A stretch of 64,000 nt of DNA from Flavobacterium lipolyticum (GTDB taxonomy: Bacteria > Bacteroidota > Bacteroidia > Flavobacteriales > Flavobacteriaceae), in contig NZ_JAJJMN010000001.1 in the NCBI RefSeq assembly GCF_020905335.1, positions 1,922,001-1,986,000 on the forward strand, given 5' to 3'. Shown one piece after another: positions 26,620 to 36,056 of the stretch. The position numbers were made by a program, and so were the translations under genes. The notes under the pieces are model-generated. The model was not told where the DNA came from. It was given only the letters and a program-made list of their open reading frames with translations, and made no database searches. Each line of letters starts with the position of its first letter. Positions within the stretch are counted from its first letter, which is position 1.

Positions 26620-27612
26620 TTAAACAAACTCATATCCGGCATAAACCTGTTCGATTTCTTTCATAACAGCGAAAAGATTTTCAGGTTCGTCTGTAGTAAC
26701 TAGTTTTTGTTTGTATTCTTTAAACGAATGGATTCCTTTGAAATAATTGGTGTAATGACGGCGCATTTCTACAATTCCCAAGCGTTCGCCTTTCCAATCC
26801 ATAGACCATTGCAAATGATTTCTGGCCGCTTCAACACGATCAATTACGGTAGGAGAAGGTAAATGCTCCCCGGTATTAAAATAGTGCTTGATTTCGTTAA
26901 AAATCCACGGATAACCAATCGCAGCGCGACCAATCATGATCCCGTCGATACCGTATTCATTTTTATATTTTAATGCTTTCTCAGGACTGTCGATATCGCC
27001 ATTTCCAAAAATAGGCATGGTGATTCTTGGGTTGTTTTTTACACGTGCAATGTGCGACCAATCCGAATGGCCTTTATACATTTGTGCACGGGTTCTGGCG
27101 TGAATCGTCAGAGCCTGAACACCAATATCCTGAAGCCTTTCGGCTACTTCATCAATATTAATAGAGCTGTCATCCCAGCCCAAACGCGTTTTTACCGTTA
27201 CAGGTAAATCGGTACTTCTGATCACCGCTTTGGTTAAACGTACCATCAGATCGACATCTTTTAAAACTCCGGCTCCGGCACCTTTGCAAACTACTTTTTT
27301 TACCGGACATCCAAAGTTAATATCCACCAAATCCGGTTTTACGGCAGAAACAATTTTAGACGAAAGTGCCATTGCTTCTTCATCACCACCAAAAATCTGG
27401 ATTCCAACAGGACGTTCGTAATCAAAAATATCCAGCTTCATTCGACTTTTGATAGCATCACGAATTAATCCTTCCGACGAAATAAATTCAGAATACATTA
27501 AGTCAGCGCCATGCGTTTTGCACAATCTGCGAAACGGTGGATCGCTCACATCTTCCATCGGTGCGAGTAATAAAGGAAATTCGGGTAATTCTATGTTGCC
27601 AATCTTGACCAT
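26620..27612 (-). CDS. dusB: tRNA-dihydrouridine synthase
   Basis: A 330-residue FMN-dependent TIM-barrel enzyme reducing uridines in the tRNA D-loop. LLLAPMEDVSDPPFR opens the barrel, NFGCPVKKVV holds the catalytic Cys102, TVKTRLGWD and ALTIHARTRAQMYKG bind FMN and tRNA, and PIFGNGDI and GIMIGRAAIG bind the phosphate. I start at 27612 (MVKIGNIELPE) because the longer start at 27630 would fall within a -7 box at 27628-27635. Confidence 0.93.
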   Translation of the reverse strand: MVKIGNIELPEFPLLLAPMEDVSDPPFRRLCKTHGADLMYSEFISSEGLIRDAIKSRMKLDIFDYERPVGIQIFGGDEEAMALSSKIVSAVKPDLVDINFGCPVKKVVCKGAGAGVLKDVDLMVRLTKAVIRSTDLPVTVKTRLGWDDSSINIDEVAERLQDIGVQALTIHARTRAQMYKGHSDWSHIARVKNNPRITMPIFGNGDIDSPEKALKYKNEYGIDGIMIGRAAIGYPWIFNEIKHYFNTGEHLPSPTVIDRVEAARNHLQWSMDWKGERLGIVEMRRHYTNYFKGIHSFKEYKQKLVTTDEPENLFAVMKEIEQVYAGYEFV

Positions 27613-27627
27613 CTTCAATATTTTTTG

Positions 27628-27635
27628 CAAAATTA
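27628..27635 (-). promoter_or_regulatory. -7 box of dusB
   Basis: The minus strand reads TAATTTTG (TAnnTTTG) 16 bases before the ATG at 27612, giving a leader of roughly 12 bases. The -33 element is not well placed. Confidence 0.5.
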
Positions 27636-27655
27636 CAACATTTAGTTCAATTTAA

Positions 27656-27758
27656 AAGATTCTAAGTCTCTAAGATGCTAAGGTTCTGAGTTTTCATTCT
27701 TATTAAATAGTAAAAGAGAAACTTAGATCCTTAGAATCTCAGTATCTTAGCAACTTTA
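27656..27758. repeat. TTAG/CTAAG word repeat with imperfect long hairpin
   Basis: The left half (AGATTCTAAGTCTCTAAG then ATGCTAAGGTTCTGAG) and the right half (CTTAGATCCTTAGAATC then TCAGTATCTTAGCAAC) are made of 8-9 base variants of TCTTAGAA and are roughly inverted to each other. The element fills the gap between dusB and the AMP-ligase gene. Confidence 0.6.
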
Positions 27759-29051
27759 AACCGTAACTCGGTAATCAAAAAAACGAATAGGTTTTCGGCT
27801 CATAGGGTTAAAAACCAAAGGATTCAACGCTTCTTTTGGAGCGAATTCAATTTTTGGGGTTACTCTTAATTTGGCTCTGAAATGATCTTTGATCTCCTGT
27901 AAGAATTCAGGAGTCTGATTTTTCACGGCTATTTTTATCAGGATCTCATCGGTTCCTAAATCGTTGGTAGAGATCTCGATAATATGATTTTCGATATTGT
28001 CAAAACCACTCAGAACATCATTCATCGCAGGCGGATAAAGTGTTGTACCTTTGTATTTGATCATTTGTTTTTTGCGGCCAACCACCGGACCAACACGCAA
28101 GGTATTTCTTCCGCAGGCACAAGGACCGTTGTGTAGTTGTACAATATCTCCGGTTTTAAAACGCAGTAAAGGCATAGCTTCAATACCTAAAGTGGTAAAA
28201 GTCAATTCGCCAATTTCACCTTCTTTTACAGGCCTATTATTTTCATCTAAAACTTCTACAATGATCAATTCCGGATGATGATGACCGCCAACACCGTGTT
28301 CACATTCGGTAAAAGCGGTGCTCATTTCGGTAGACGCATAAGTGGAGAACAACTTAATATTCCACTTTTCAGTGATTTTGTTTGACAGGGTATTCATTGA
28401 AAAATCCTGATTTCGCAAAGGTTCGCCAATACAAATGGCGCCTTTTATGCTGGAGTTGTTGTAATCAATTCCGTGTGCTTCGGCATATTCGATTAATTTC
28501 AGTAAAAAGGAAGGAACGGTAATCAGGTAAGACGGTTTGTATTTTAAAATCGAATCCCATTGCAATTCCGGAATTCCGGCACCAACGCGGATTACCCCCA
28601 CTTTTAATTTTCGCAGTCCCAGAAAATAAGCCAGACCGGCCATAAACTTTCTGTCAATTGTCGTCATCAGTTGTACTACATCACCTTCGGCAATTCCGGC
28701 GCAGGCAAACGAAATGGCTTCGTTATAAGCCAGACGATCCAGATCAGAATCGGTTAAACCAAAAGTAACGGGATCACCCAGAGTTCCGGAAGTAGAAGCA
28801 TAATCAATAATCTGATGTTGCGGAACACATAAAAAATCATCGTTGTACTCTTGTAAATCTTCTTTTGTTGTTACGGGTAAATGCTGTAAATCTTCCAGAG
28901 TTTTAATCTTCGAAAGATCAATGTTTTGTCCGGCGAAAAGACGTTTGTAAAAAGGAGAATTTTGACTGATATAGTGTAATAGTTCCGCTAACTTCTGCTC
29001 TTGAAAAATTTTAATTTCTTCTAGAGAATTTTTTTCTATTAATGGAATCAT
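27756..29051 (-). CDS. PaaK-like AMP-dependent ligase, probable 4-coumarate-activating enzyme of the pigment cluster
   Basis: A 431-residue adenylate-forming ligase of the phenylacetate-CoA ligase family. The phosphate-binding loop is TSGTLGDP, the acceptor motif YASTEMSTAFTECE, then FKTGDIV and the CACGRNTLRVGP cysteine-containing segment before the C-terminal domain. In this cluster, with tyrosine ammonia-lyase, the natural substrate is inferred to be 4-coumarate (transferred to CoA or ACP as polyene starter). It is the last gene of a tight operon, overlapping the preceding gene by 4 bases. Confidence 0.82.
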   Translation of the reverse strand: MIPLIEKNSLEEIKIFQEQKLAELLHYISQNSPFYKRLFAGQNIDLSKIKTLEDLQHLPVTTKEDLQEYNDDFLCVPQHQIIDYASTSGTLGDPVTFGLTDSDLDRLAYNEAISFACAGIAEGDVVQLMTTIDRKFMAGLAYFLGLRKLKVGVIRVGAGIPELQWDSILKYKPSYLITVPSFLLKLIEYAEAHGIDYNNSSIKGAICIGEPLRNQDFSMNTLSNKITEKWNIKLFSTYASTEMSTAFTECEHGVGGHHHPELIIVEVLDENNRPVKEGEIGELTFTTLGIEAMPLLRFKTGDIVQLHNGPCACGRNTLRVGPVVGRKKQMIKYKGTTLYPPAMNDVLSGFDNIENHIIEISTNDLGTDEILIKIAVKNQTPEFLQEIKDHFRAKLRVTPKIEFAPKEALNPLVFNPMSRKPIRFFDYRVTV

Positions 29052-30715
29052 TGTAATTTTCTTTTGATTTTTTTTAAATATTTTTCAATGACTGTTTTGT
29101 CAGGAACAGTTGTGATTTCTTTTGTTAGTGCTTTTTCAAAATTGGACTGAGAAAGACGGTACTCTTTTTTTTGATAAAAGTACAACCCTGCTTTGTAATA
29201 CACAACCCAATTATCAGGGTTTAACGATTGGTAATTCGGTATGAATTCAGGACTTATTGTTTCTTTGTTTTTCAGATACGAATCAAATTTGTGGTCTTCG
29301 ACTCTAAATTTTTGGTAATTTTTATAGGCTATTGTTTCTAAAAAAGGATCTTTCGGAATGTCTAAATTTACTTGCTGTAAGGAAACAATGCGATCTGTTT
29401 TTCTTTCTTTAAAAATGGTATCCAGATTATAACACACAAATTCGCCTAATTGATACGGATTTGTGGATACCCAAACTTGTTTTGTAGCAGGTTTAAAGAT
29501 AACACCGTGATGAGCCATCAGCTGGTTAAGTGCTTTTTCATTACCATATCCCAAACTAATATTATTTAAACCCTCTTTATTTCGAAGAATTTCAGAGGCA
29601 ATTTTAGGATCGATTTTCGGATTTTGAGAAAAAAGTTCCTTCATCTTTTCCATACGATATTCAGAATGACTGTTGGCCATTTGGAAGCGATTGCGTTTTT
29701 CGTTTTTTAAATCTTCTCCCTGAAAATGATTCGAACAAAATAATTGATTGCTGTTTGGAGTCTCGTAAACGTCCATTTTTTGAGGGGTGACTTCAATCAG
29801 AACGGCTTTGTTATCTTCGGCACTTCCCACCATAATTGATTCGGATACAAAAACGGCTCTTTTTTTGGCAATAGCAATTGCTTCGTTTATGTTTTTGGCG
29901 TGCTGTAATATTTCGCGGGTAAGGATTGAAATGGGTGTTTTGGCAATCAACGGAATTTCAGATTTTCCGGCATTAATGGTAACCGTTAGTCCTTTTTCAT
30001 TCATTCCGGAAACCGCACCAATCATTCCGGGCCAGGTAATCATCATAAATTTGTGACCTTCTTTCGGATTGATAAACGCCACGATTTTATTTTCTGCGAA
30101 AGCATCATTCACATAAAAATCAAAGTTGCGTCCGAGGATTAAATTTCCGTCTTCCGATTTTTCTCCCCATGCTGCAAAGGATGAACAGCCCACTAAAGCC
30201 AAATCCTGCAAGGCATGGCCAATATCGTGTGCAGCATGCAGGTACAGACTGCGCTGGTATCGTGGTGCAATGTTATTAAAATCAGGAGAGGTGTATTGTG
30301 AAACTCCAAAAATTTCGGTTTGATATTCTTCCGGAACATTCAAATATAGTTTTCGATTGTACCATTTCAGGAAATGGCGAAGGAGTTTCTGCTGAAATTT
30401 TGACGGAACGATATCCTGTATTTTAGAGAAGAAAATACGTTCTTGTTTTTTTAAAAGCGAATCTGATAAAGCACCCGTGTTGAGTCCGATTTCTAACGGA
30501 TCGCCTTCGGCATACAATTCCCAAAGGCCTTGTCTGTTTTTTAAAAGCGAATTTTTTCCGGAAACAAAAATACTGTCCGATAGTTTAGTGACAACAGGTT
30601 TTGTCGCATTGTATTTGGCAATCTCAGGCTGGTGTCGCATTGATTTTGATGTTCCGCAAGAGGCCAACATCGTTAAAAAACCGATAAATAAAAAGAATAT
30701 AATTCGGTTTTTCAT
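29048..30715 (-). CDS. C45/AAT-like Ntn-hydrolase or acyltransferase lipoprotein
   Basis: A 555-residue lipoprotein (lipobox LASC, Cys20). Residues about 165-450 resemble acyl-CoA:6-aminopenicillanate acyltransferase and other Ntn hydrolases: the candidate nucleophile is Cys177 in LVGCSSFAAWG, which would become N-terminal after self-cleavage, followed by GRNFDFYV and MNEKGLTVTINA. The C-terminal ~70 residues look helical and TPR-like. Such enzymes hydrolyse or form amide or ester bonds. In this cluster it is a candidate for late acyl transfer, which is inference. It overlaps the ligase gene by 4 bases. Confidence 0.78.
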   Translation of the reverse strand: MKNRIIFFLFIGFLTMLASCGTSKSMRHQPEIAKYNATKPVVTKLSDSIFVSGKNSLLKNRQGLWELYAEGDPLEIGLNTGALSDSLLKKQERIFFSKIQDIVPSKFQQKLLRHFLKWYNRKLYLNVPEEYQTEIFGVSQYTSPDFNNIAPRYQRSLYLHAAHDIGHALQDLALVGCSSFAAWGEKSEDGNLILGRNFDFYVNDAFAENKIVAFINPKEGHKFMMITWPGMIGAVSGMNEKGLTVTINAGKSEIPLIAKTPISILTREILQHAKNINEAIAIAKKRAVFVSESIMVGSAEDNKAVLIEVTPQKMDVYETPNSNQLFCSNHFQGEDLKNEKRNRFQMANSHSEYRMEKMKELFSQNPKIDPKIASEILRNKEGLNNISLGYGNEKALNQLMAHHGVIFKPATKQVWVSTNPYQLGEFVCYNLDTIFKERKTDRIVSLQQVNLDIPKDPFLETIAYKNYQKFRVEDHKFDSYLKNKETISPEFIPNYQSLNPDNWVVYYKAGLYFYQKKEYRLSQSNFEKALTKEITTVPDKTVIEKYLKKIKRKLQ

Positions 30716-30721
30716 AGCTTT

Positions 30722-32239
30722 TTATTCAGATGCCTGATTGATTTTGTTTACCAAATATTCTTTACCAACAATTTCAGAACAGGTTACCACGGCTCCAATA
30801 GTTACTCCGAGAACCCCATGCATGTTGATACTTTGGCCCGTAAGATACAAATTATCCAGTTTGGTTTTTGAGGGAATCAGCGTTTTCATCGGATTATTCG
30901 AATCCTTAACATATCCGTACATATTGCCATTGTGCCCGCCAATATAATCGCGATAGGAGAGTGGTGTTGAAGTATGAACGGATTGAATGCAATTTTTGAT
31001 CCCCGGAAATTTTAGTTCGATTTCGTCTAAGAATTTGGTTGCCTTTCTGGATTTAAATTCTTCGTAACTCTCTCCGCGGTCATTTTCTTCAACGGTAGTG
31101 TTAAAAGTATCTGCCCACGGGATTACATCATCGTATTTCATGTAGGTAATAAAAGTCATTCCTTCTGCCCATTCTTCCTGTTTTTTGGAGGTATTCATTG
31201 AGGCCATAAAGCCTTTTGGCCAGGAATCATCATCATAGTTATGAGCGGTCCAGACTTCGCTGCTTTTCTTAAAATGATAATGGTTATGATTGATGTATTT
31301 AAAAGTTTTCGGTTTAAAGACAATGTACAGACTAAACGCCGAAATTACACCTTCAAGACTTTGAACTCTACTGTAAAATGATTTTCGGAAGTGTTCCTCA
31401 CCGGTCATTTTAAGAGTTGTTTTAGGCTCTATGTTTGAGATAAAATAAGTACCGGAAACATTGGTCCCGTCCTTCATGTTTACCGAAGTTACTTTTTTAT
31501 TTTCAACATTAAAACGGGTAACTTCTTTGTATTTGTAAAATTCACCACCATATTTTTTAAGCTGTTTTAAAAGCTGCTTGGTAATCTGACTTCCGCCATT
31601 GATGCAGCGCCACGAACTTTGAATATAGGAATTTACAGAAAGTGCATGAACATAAAAAGGTGTTTTGTCGGCAATTCCGGCATACAAAAAATTAGAACCG
31701 GCAAGAACAGCTTTCAGTTTTTCATTTTGGGTGCATTCATCGATCGTCTGTTTGGCGTTTAAGCCTAAGATTTCATTATCGTATTTACCTTCCCATTCTA
31801 AATTGTAGAGCGGAAAAGATTCGCAAATTGTTTTGATTCTTTTGCAGTACTCCTCAATACCGGTTTTTTCTTCCGGAAAAAAATGTTCCAATTGAGAGGT
31901 AAAATTAGCGTAACCCTGTGCATGAGGATATTCGTTTTGATCGTCTTCAAAAGAGATGATGTCAAAACCGTTATCGTCCATTTTTTTGAGGTTAAGATGC
32001 TCCATAATGCCCAAATAGTTGAAATATTTGTACAAATTTTGTCCTTTTTCTAAGCCTCCGATGTAATGAATTCCGGTATCAAAAATGGTTTTGTCACGTA
32101 CAAAAGTCTGGAGATTTCCACCATACTGATTGTTTTTTTCAAGTACGCAGACGCTATAACCTTCTTTGGCGAGAATAATCGAAGAGACTAATCCACCCAA
32201 TCCACTGCCAACAATTACAACATCGTAATGTTCTTTCAT
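30722..32239 (-). CDS. CrtI-like FAD-dependent oxidoreductase
   Basis: A 505-residue flavoprotein with an N-terminal dinucleotide fold (VVIVGSGLGGLVSSIILAKEGY region, GSGLGGL at residues 11-17) followed by VLEKNNQYGGNLQTF and a C-terminal LYLTGQSINMHGVLGVTIGAV typical of phytoene desaturase/carotenoid isomerase relatives. Within the pigment cluster it may desaturate or isomerise the aryl polyene chain. It overlaps the trifunctional MMPL gene by 4 bases (ATGA), so tight coupling is likely. Confidence 0.82.
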   Translation of the reverse strand: MKEHYDVVIVGSGLGGLVSSIILAKEGYSVCVLEKNNQYGGNLQTFVRDKTIFDTGIHYIGGLEKGQNLYKYFNYLGIMEHLNLKKMDDNGFDIISFEDDQNEYPHAQGYANFTSQLEHFFPEEKTGIEEYCKRIKTICESFPLYNLEWEGKYDNEILGLNAKQTIDECTQNEKLKAVLAGSNFLYAGIADKTPFYVHALSVNSYIQSSWRCINGGSQITKQLLKQLKKYGGEFYKYKEVTRFNVENKKVTSVNMKDGTNVSGTYFISNIEPKTTLKMTGEEHFRKSFYSRVQSLEGVISAFSLYIVFKPKTFKYINHNHYHFKKSSEVWTAHNYDDDSWPKGFMASMNTSKKQEEWAEGMTFITYMKYDDVIPWADTFNTTVEENDRGESYEEFKSRKATKFLDEIELKFPGIKNCIQSVHTSTPLSYRDYIGGHNGNMYGYVKDSNNPMKTLIPSKTKLDNLYLTGQSINMHGVLGVTIGAVVTCSEIVGKEYLVNKINQASE

Positions 32240-35200
32240 GCTCCTTTTTTCTTTAATACAATTATACTGTTATCTTCAAAAACACATTCAAAATCAAATG
32301 TAATCAAAGTGTTTTTTAAATCAGAAGGATTGAGCAAGATTACCGTAGAAGTTAGAGAAATGATTTTTTCAAGATCATTGGCTTGATTTTTATCGGAAAT
32401 CAAAAGAACATCATATTGATTTTGCAAAGCCGGTTCAAGCGTATCTAAATAAGAGATTTTTCTTTTTTTGAGGAAATAATTGGTTTTTGAAATCGCTCGT
32501 TTTTCTTCGTCAAAATTAAACGAAGTTATTTTTCGCTGAGGCTCCTGCAAGCTTAGTAACACATCTAATTGTCCATAATCATTGGATAAATGGAGTATCC
32601 TGTCTTTTGCCGAAAGCTGTTTGTTTAAACGATAATAGACTTCCAGATGCTCTTTTAAATCGCTCTTGACGTTATGGATGATTTCCATTTCTTTATAATC
32701 GAAACTGTGTAAAATCATTTTTTTGAAGTAGTCCGGACCTTCTAATTGTTGACGGATTTTGTGGTACTCTTCTTTGAAAAAAGCACTCATTTGTTTGGTT
32801 CTCTCAGCATAATTTTTTCCGAAAGAAGCGTTGTCCGGAGAAATTCGTTCCAGAATTGAAATCGTAAGATGGCTGTGATGAATGACAAAATCGCCTTTTG
32901 GAATCGCTTCTGAAGCTCCGTGAATGACCACAGGAATAATATCCAGATTAAATTCCTCAGCCAGGTAAAAGGCTCCTTTATGAAAACGTTTGACCTGATT
33001 GCTCTCAGAACGCGTTCCTTCTGGGAAAATCATTAACGAATACCCTTCGTTTACTTTTTGGCGCAAATGTTCCACTCCGCCTTCAATTCCTTCCGAAACC
33101 GGATAAAAACCTGCTTTTCTAACGGTACCGCCAAAAATAGGAGAGTTGTACACCCAGTCGCTTACTAAAAATATAATTTTAGGGCTCAGCATTCCCATTG
33201 CCAAAATATCAATAAACGAAGAATGGTTGGCAATAATAATGGCCGGTTTTTCGAAGGTTTCCCCAAATTTATTCACGACCTTTTTATGAATAAACGGATT
33301 GGAATACAATACCGATTTCATGAATTTTGAGATCACGTATCGGAAGGCTTTCATTTTTGTTTTCTCCTTAATCGGCAGCAACGGCATAATCGTGATACTG
33401 AAAAGCGACATCAAGATTCCGCCCATACCGTAATAGAAAAAAGAGATGACACCGTGTATAAAAGTGCGTAAGACAAACGGAGGATTTCCTTTTTTTGAAC
33501 GGTTTGAAATGAATATTTTAAAAAGAATAGGATAGAAAATAAACGTAATAATAAGGGCCGCAAAAACCCCGATTAGTGACACTGATGAAATAGATCGCAA
33601 GGCCGGATGCTTAGCAAAAATCATTGCACCGATTCCTAAAATAGTGGTGATTACGGCAAGAATAATAGAGGTTCGATAAATAGCAATTTCGTTTTTCCCG
33701 GTCGTGTATTCTTTTTGAAGGGCGCTGGTCATAAAAATACTGAAATCGACACCATGACCAAAAATCAGGGTACAGACGATCAAGCTGAATATATTCATCT
33801 GAAGTCCAAAAACACCCATAATCCCAGCCGTAACAATTCCCGTTAAAGCAATTGGAATACAGCTTACAATAACCAATTCCAGTCTTCGGAAAAAGAAAAA
33901 TAAAATCAGAATCACTGCTATAAACGAATAATTTACCAGTGTGTTGAAATCGGTTTTTAAAGTACTGAAAAACGTTTCATTCATCTGTTGGCGATCAATT
34001 GCAATCAGATTTTGTTTCGTCTCAGTTGATTTTACGAAAGAATCTCTTTGTTCAGGACTCACTTTTACGAGAGTAGAAATGGTGAAGAATCCGTTTTTTT
34101 CGGTTACAAATTCTTTCAGCTGTAAAGCCTGTATTTTCAAATATTCCTGTGCGGAAATGGGTTTGAAATTGAAATTCAAATGCTCAAAAAAAGCGGTGTA
34201 AGTAGTAGGTTTAAATCCGAGTTTGGAACCTTCGGCAATTAGTTGGGTTTGTAGAAGCTGTTTTTTGTTGGTGTCCCAAAACGAATTCCAGCGATCGATT
34301 TTTTGCTGTTGCTCCTTTTGCGAAAGCATAATACCGCCAACAGAACTAAAATTCAATATTTTGCCGTTTTGTTTTTCTTTTGATAAATCGGAGAACAGGG
34401 CAGTGTTATTTCGTAAAACCTCTTCCATACTATTTCCGTAGGCTGCGATATAGATAGTTTTGGAGGTTAGGCTAGTGCTTTCTTCCAGATCTTTTTCAGC
34501 CGCTTTTATTTCTGTCGGAATAAAATTCAGTTGTGACAAATCGTTGTTGAACCCCACATTCTTATAAGTAAAGCAGGAAACAATAACTATTAAAACACAA
34601 AAACCAATCAGAAATTTGTTGTTGTGAAAGGAAAAATGAGCCAGTTTATCAATCACATTTTTCTTGTGTTCTACGTTATTTCCTTTCGGTTTGTAGAGAT
34701 GCGGAATAATTAAAAGAGAGAAAAATGCAGAAGCCATTACGATAACGGCAGCGAAAATCCCCAAGTCATTTAAGGCATCTGATTTTACAAAAAGCAGGCA
34801 CAAAAAGGCAACAGCCGTTGTTGAACTGCTCATGATTACCGGCATAGTAATGTCTTTGTACAAGGTTTTTATATCGCTGTTGTGCTTGTAGTGTGTGAGA
34901 ATATGAAGGGAATAATCAATGGTGATTCCCAATAAAATAGAACCAATTCCTAATGAAATAGCAGAAATTTGTTCTTTTACAAAATATAAAAAGGCGATGG
35001 CAAACAAAGCGCCAAAAACAGTAGGAAGAAAAATAATTATCGGAATCAATACTTTTCTATAAAACAAAATCAAAATGAGCATCAGTGTAAACATCGCGAT
35101 TGATGTGGTCAGGATGATATCACTCTTAATTTGATTGGCATTTGCGACTGCGATCAGGGCGGAGCCAAAATAATGAATCGAGGTTTTGGTTTTGAATTTC

Positions 35201-35922
35201 TGATTCAGATTGTCCTGAATGGATTTCAGTTTTGCTGCGAAAATGGTATTCTGTTCGGTTTCGCTTGAAGGAAGATTTGAGGTAATAAAAAGAAGTAATT
35301 TCTTTTTGTCTTTGGTCACGACAAAACCATTGTCAAGCGTAAAATCGTCACCAATATTTAATTGCTGTAATTTTTTTAAAGCGATAAAGGAGATTCCTAA
35401 CGGATCCTGTAAAATAAAATCTTTCGTGATAAATCCGGATGGAGCGATAATTGATTTATAATTTCCCTGAACTGTCGCCGCGATACTGTCTTTTTGAAGT
35501 TTACTTTGCAGGACTTCGTAATCTTTATTTTCCAGGAAAAGAGGCAGATTGCGGTAGACGAAATCAATGGTTTCCTGAATATTTTCTTCGTCAATTTTTC
35601 CCTGAATACCGCTTACATAGGGCTTGCAGGACTGAGTGACACTGTCTGAAAAAGCAGTTGCCATTTCTTTTAGATCGTCTTCGGTTCCGTTTTTATCGAG
35701 TTTGAAAATAACCGTAGTTTTATCAGCAAAATTAAGCTGTTTAAGCACTTTTGCCGTGACATCTGTTTTATCATTCGTGGGAATCAGTTTGGTGATATCC
35801 TCTTCAAATTTAATTTGAGAGGCAAAAAAGCCAAAAACAAAAAGGATCAAAATAGCCAGAATAACCGATAAAGATTTTCTTCGGTTTACAAATAGATGAA
35901 TGGCGTAGAAATATTGATGCAT
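32236..35922 (-). CDS. Trifunctional MMPL exporter / lysophospholipid acyltransferase / degenerate methyltransferase-like fusion
   Basis: A 1228-residue fusion. Residues about 1-790 form an RND-like MMPL exporter (12 hydrophobic helices in two halves and two large periplasmic loops). Residues about 860-1060 form a PlsC-type acyltransferase with NHSSFID (about residue 899) and FPEGTRS (about 965). Residues about 1090-1228 have a Rossmann-like order of strands, but the SAM-binding glycine loop reads LHLSNDYGQLD, so methyltransferase activity is doubtful. It probably moves and acylates the flexirubin or its precursor at the inner membrane. The same fusion is recognised in related Flavobacteriia. 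Confidence 0.85.
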   Translation of the reverse strand: MHQYFYAIHLFVNRRKSLSVILAILILFVFGFFASQIKFEEDITKLIPTNDKTDVTAKVLKQLNFADKTTVIFKLDKNGTEDDLKEMATAFSDSVTQSCKPYVSGIQGKIDEENIQETIDFVYRNLPLFLENKDYEVLQSKLQKDSIAATVQGNYKSIIAPSGFITKDFILQDPLGISFIALKKLQQLNIGDDFTLDNGFVVTKDKKKLLLFITSNLPSSETEQNTIFAAKLKSIQDNLNQKFKTKTSIHYFGSALIAVANANQIKSDIILTTSIAMFTLMLILILFYRKVLIPIIIFLPTVFGALFAIAFLYFVKEQISAISLGIGSILLGITIDYSLHILTHYKHNSDIKTLYKDITMPVIMSSSTTAVAFLCLLFVKSDALNDLGIFAAVIVMASAFFSLLIIPHLYKPKGNNVEHKKNVIDKLAHFSFHNNKFLIGFCVLIVIVSCFTYKNVGFNNDLSQLNFIPTEIKAAEKDLEESTSLTSKTIYIAAYGNSMEEVLRNNTALFSDLSKEKQNGKILNFSSVGGIMLSQKEQQQKIDRWNSFWDTNKKQLLQTQLIAEGSKLGFKPTTYTAFFEHLNFNFKPISAQEYLKIQALQLKEFVTEKNGFFTISTLVKVSPEQRDSFVKSTETKQNLIAIDRQQMNETFFSTLKTDFNTLVNYSFIAVILILFFFFRRLELVIVSCIPIALTGIVTAGIMGVFGLQMNIFSLIVCTLIFGHGVDFSIFMTSALQKEYTTGKNEIAIYRTSIILAVITTILGIGAMIFAKHPALRSISSVSLIGVFAALIITFIFYPILFKIFISNRSKKGNPPFVLRTFIHGVISFFYYGMGGILMSLFSITIMPLLPIKEKTKMKAFRYVISKFMKSVLYSNPFIHKKVVNKFGETFEKPAIIIANHSSFIDILAMGMLSPKIIFLVSDWVYNSPIFGGTVRKAGFYPVSEGIEGGVEHLRQKVNEGYSLMIFPEGTRSESNQVKRFHKGAFYLAEEFNLDIIPVVIHGASEAIPKGDFVIHHSHLTISILERISPDNASFGKNYAERTKQMSAFFKEEYHKIRQQLEGPDYFKKMILHSFDYKEMEIIHNVKSDLKEHLEVYYRLNKQLSAKDRILHLSNDYGQLDVLLSLQEPQRKITSFNFDEEKRAISKTNYFLKKRKISYLDTLEPALQNQYDVLLISDKNQANDLEKIISLTSTVILLNPSDLKNTLITFDFECVFEDNSIIVLKKKGA

Positions 35923-36056
35923 GTTTATTTAGTATTGTTTTTGCTTACAGTTTTTTTCGCCACGAATTTCACGAATTTTCGCCAATTAAATTGTGCTAAT
36001 TTGTGAAATTCGTGGCTAAAAAAATCCGTTTAATTCTTTCAATCTGTGGCAAAACA
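35923..36056. repeat. Spacer with AATTCGTGGC/GCCACGAATT inverted words
   Basis: CGCCACGAATTTCACGAATTT at 35961 onward and GTGAAATTCGTGGC near 36003 are inverted to each other, and TCTGTGGC follows. The same word family (AATTCGTGGC) recurs near 44.9 and 47.2 kb. No gene is seen. Confidence 0.55.

Noticed and set aside
27756..29051. Interpretation of the ligase plus the 1271-2323 reductase as a phenylacetate degradation pathway
   Set aside because: The genes are 25 kb apart, no paaABCD, paaG, paaZ or paaJ is present and the ligase is embedded in a pigment operon.
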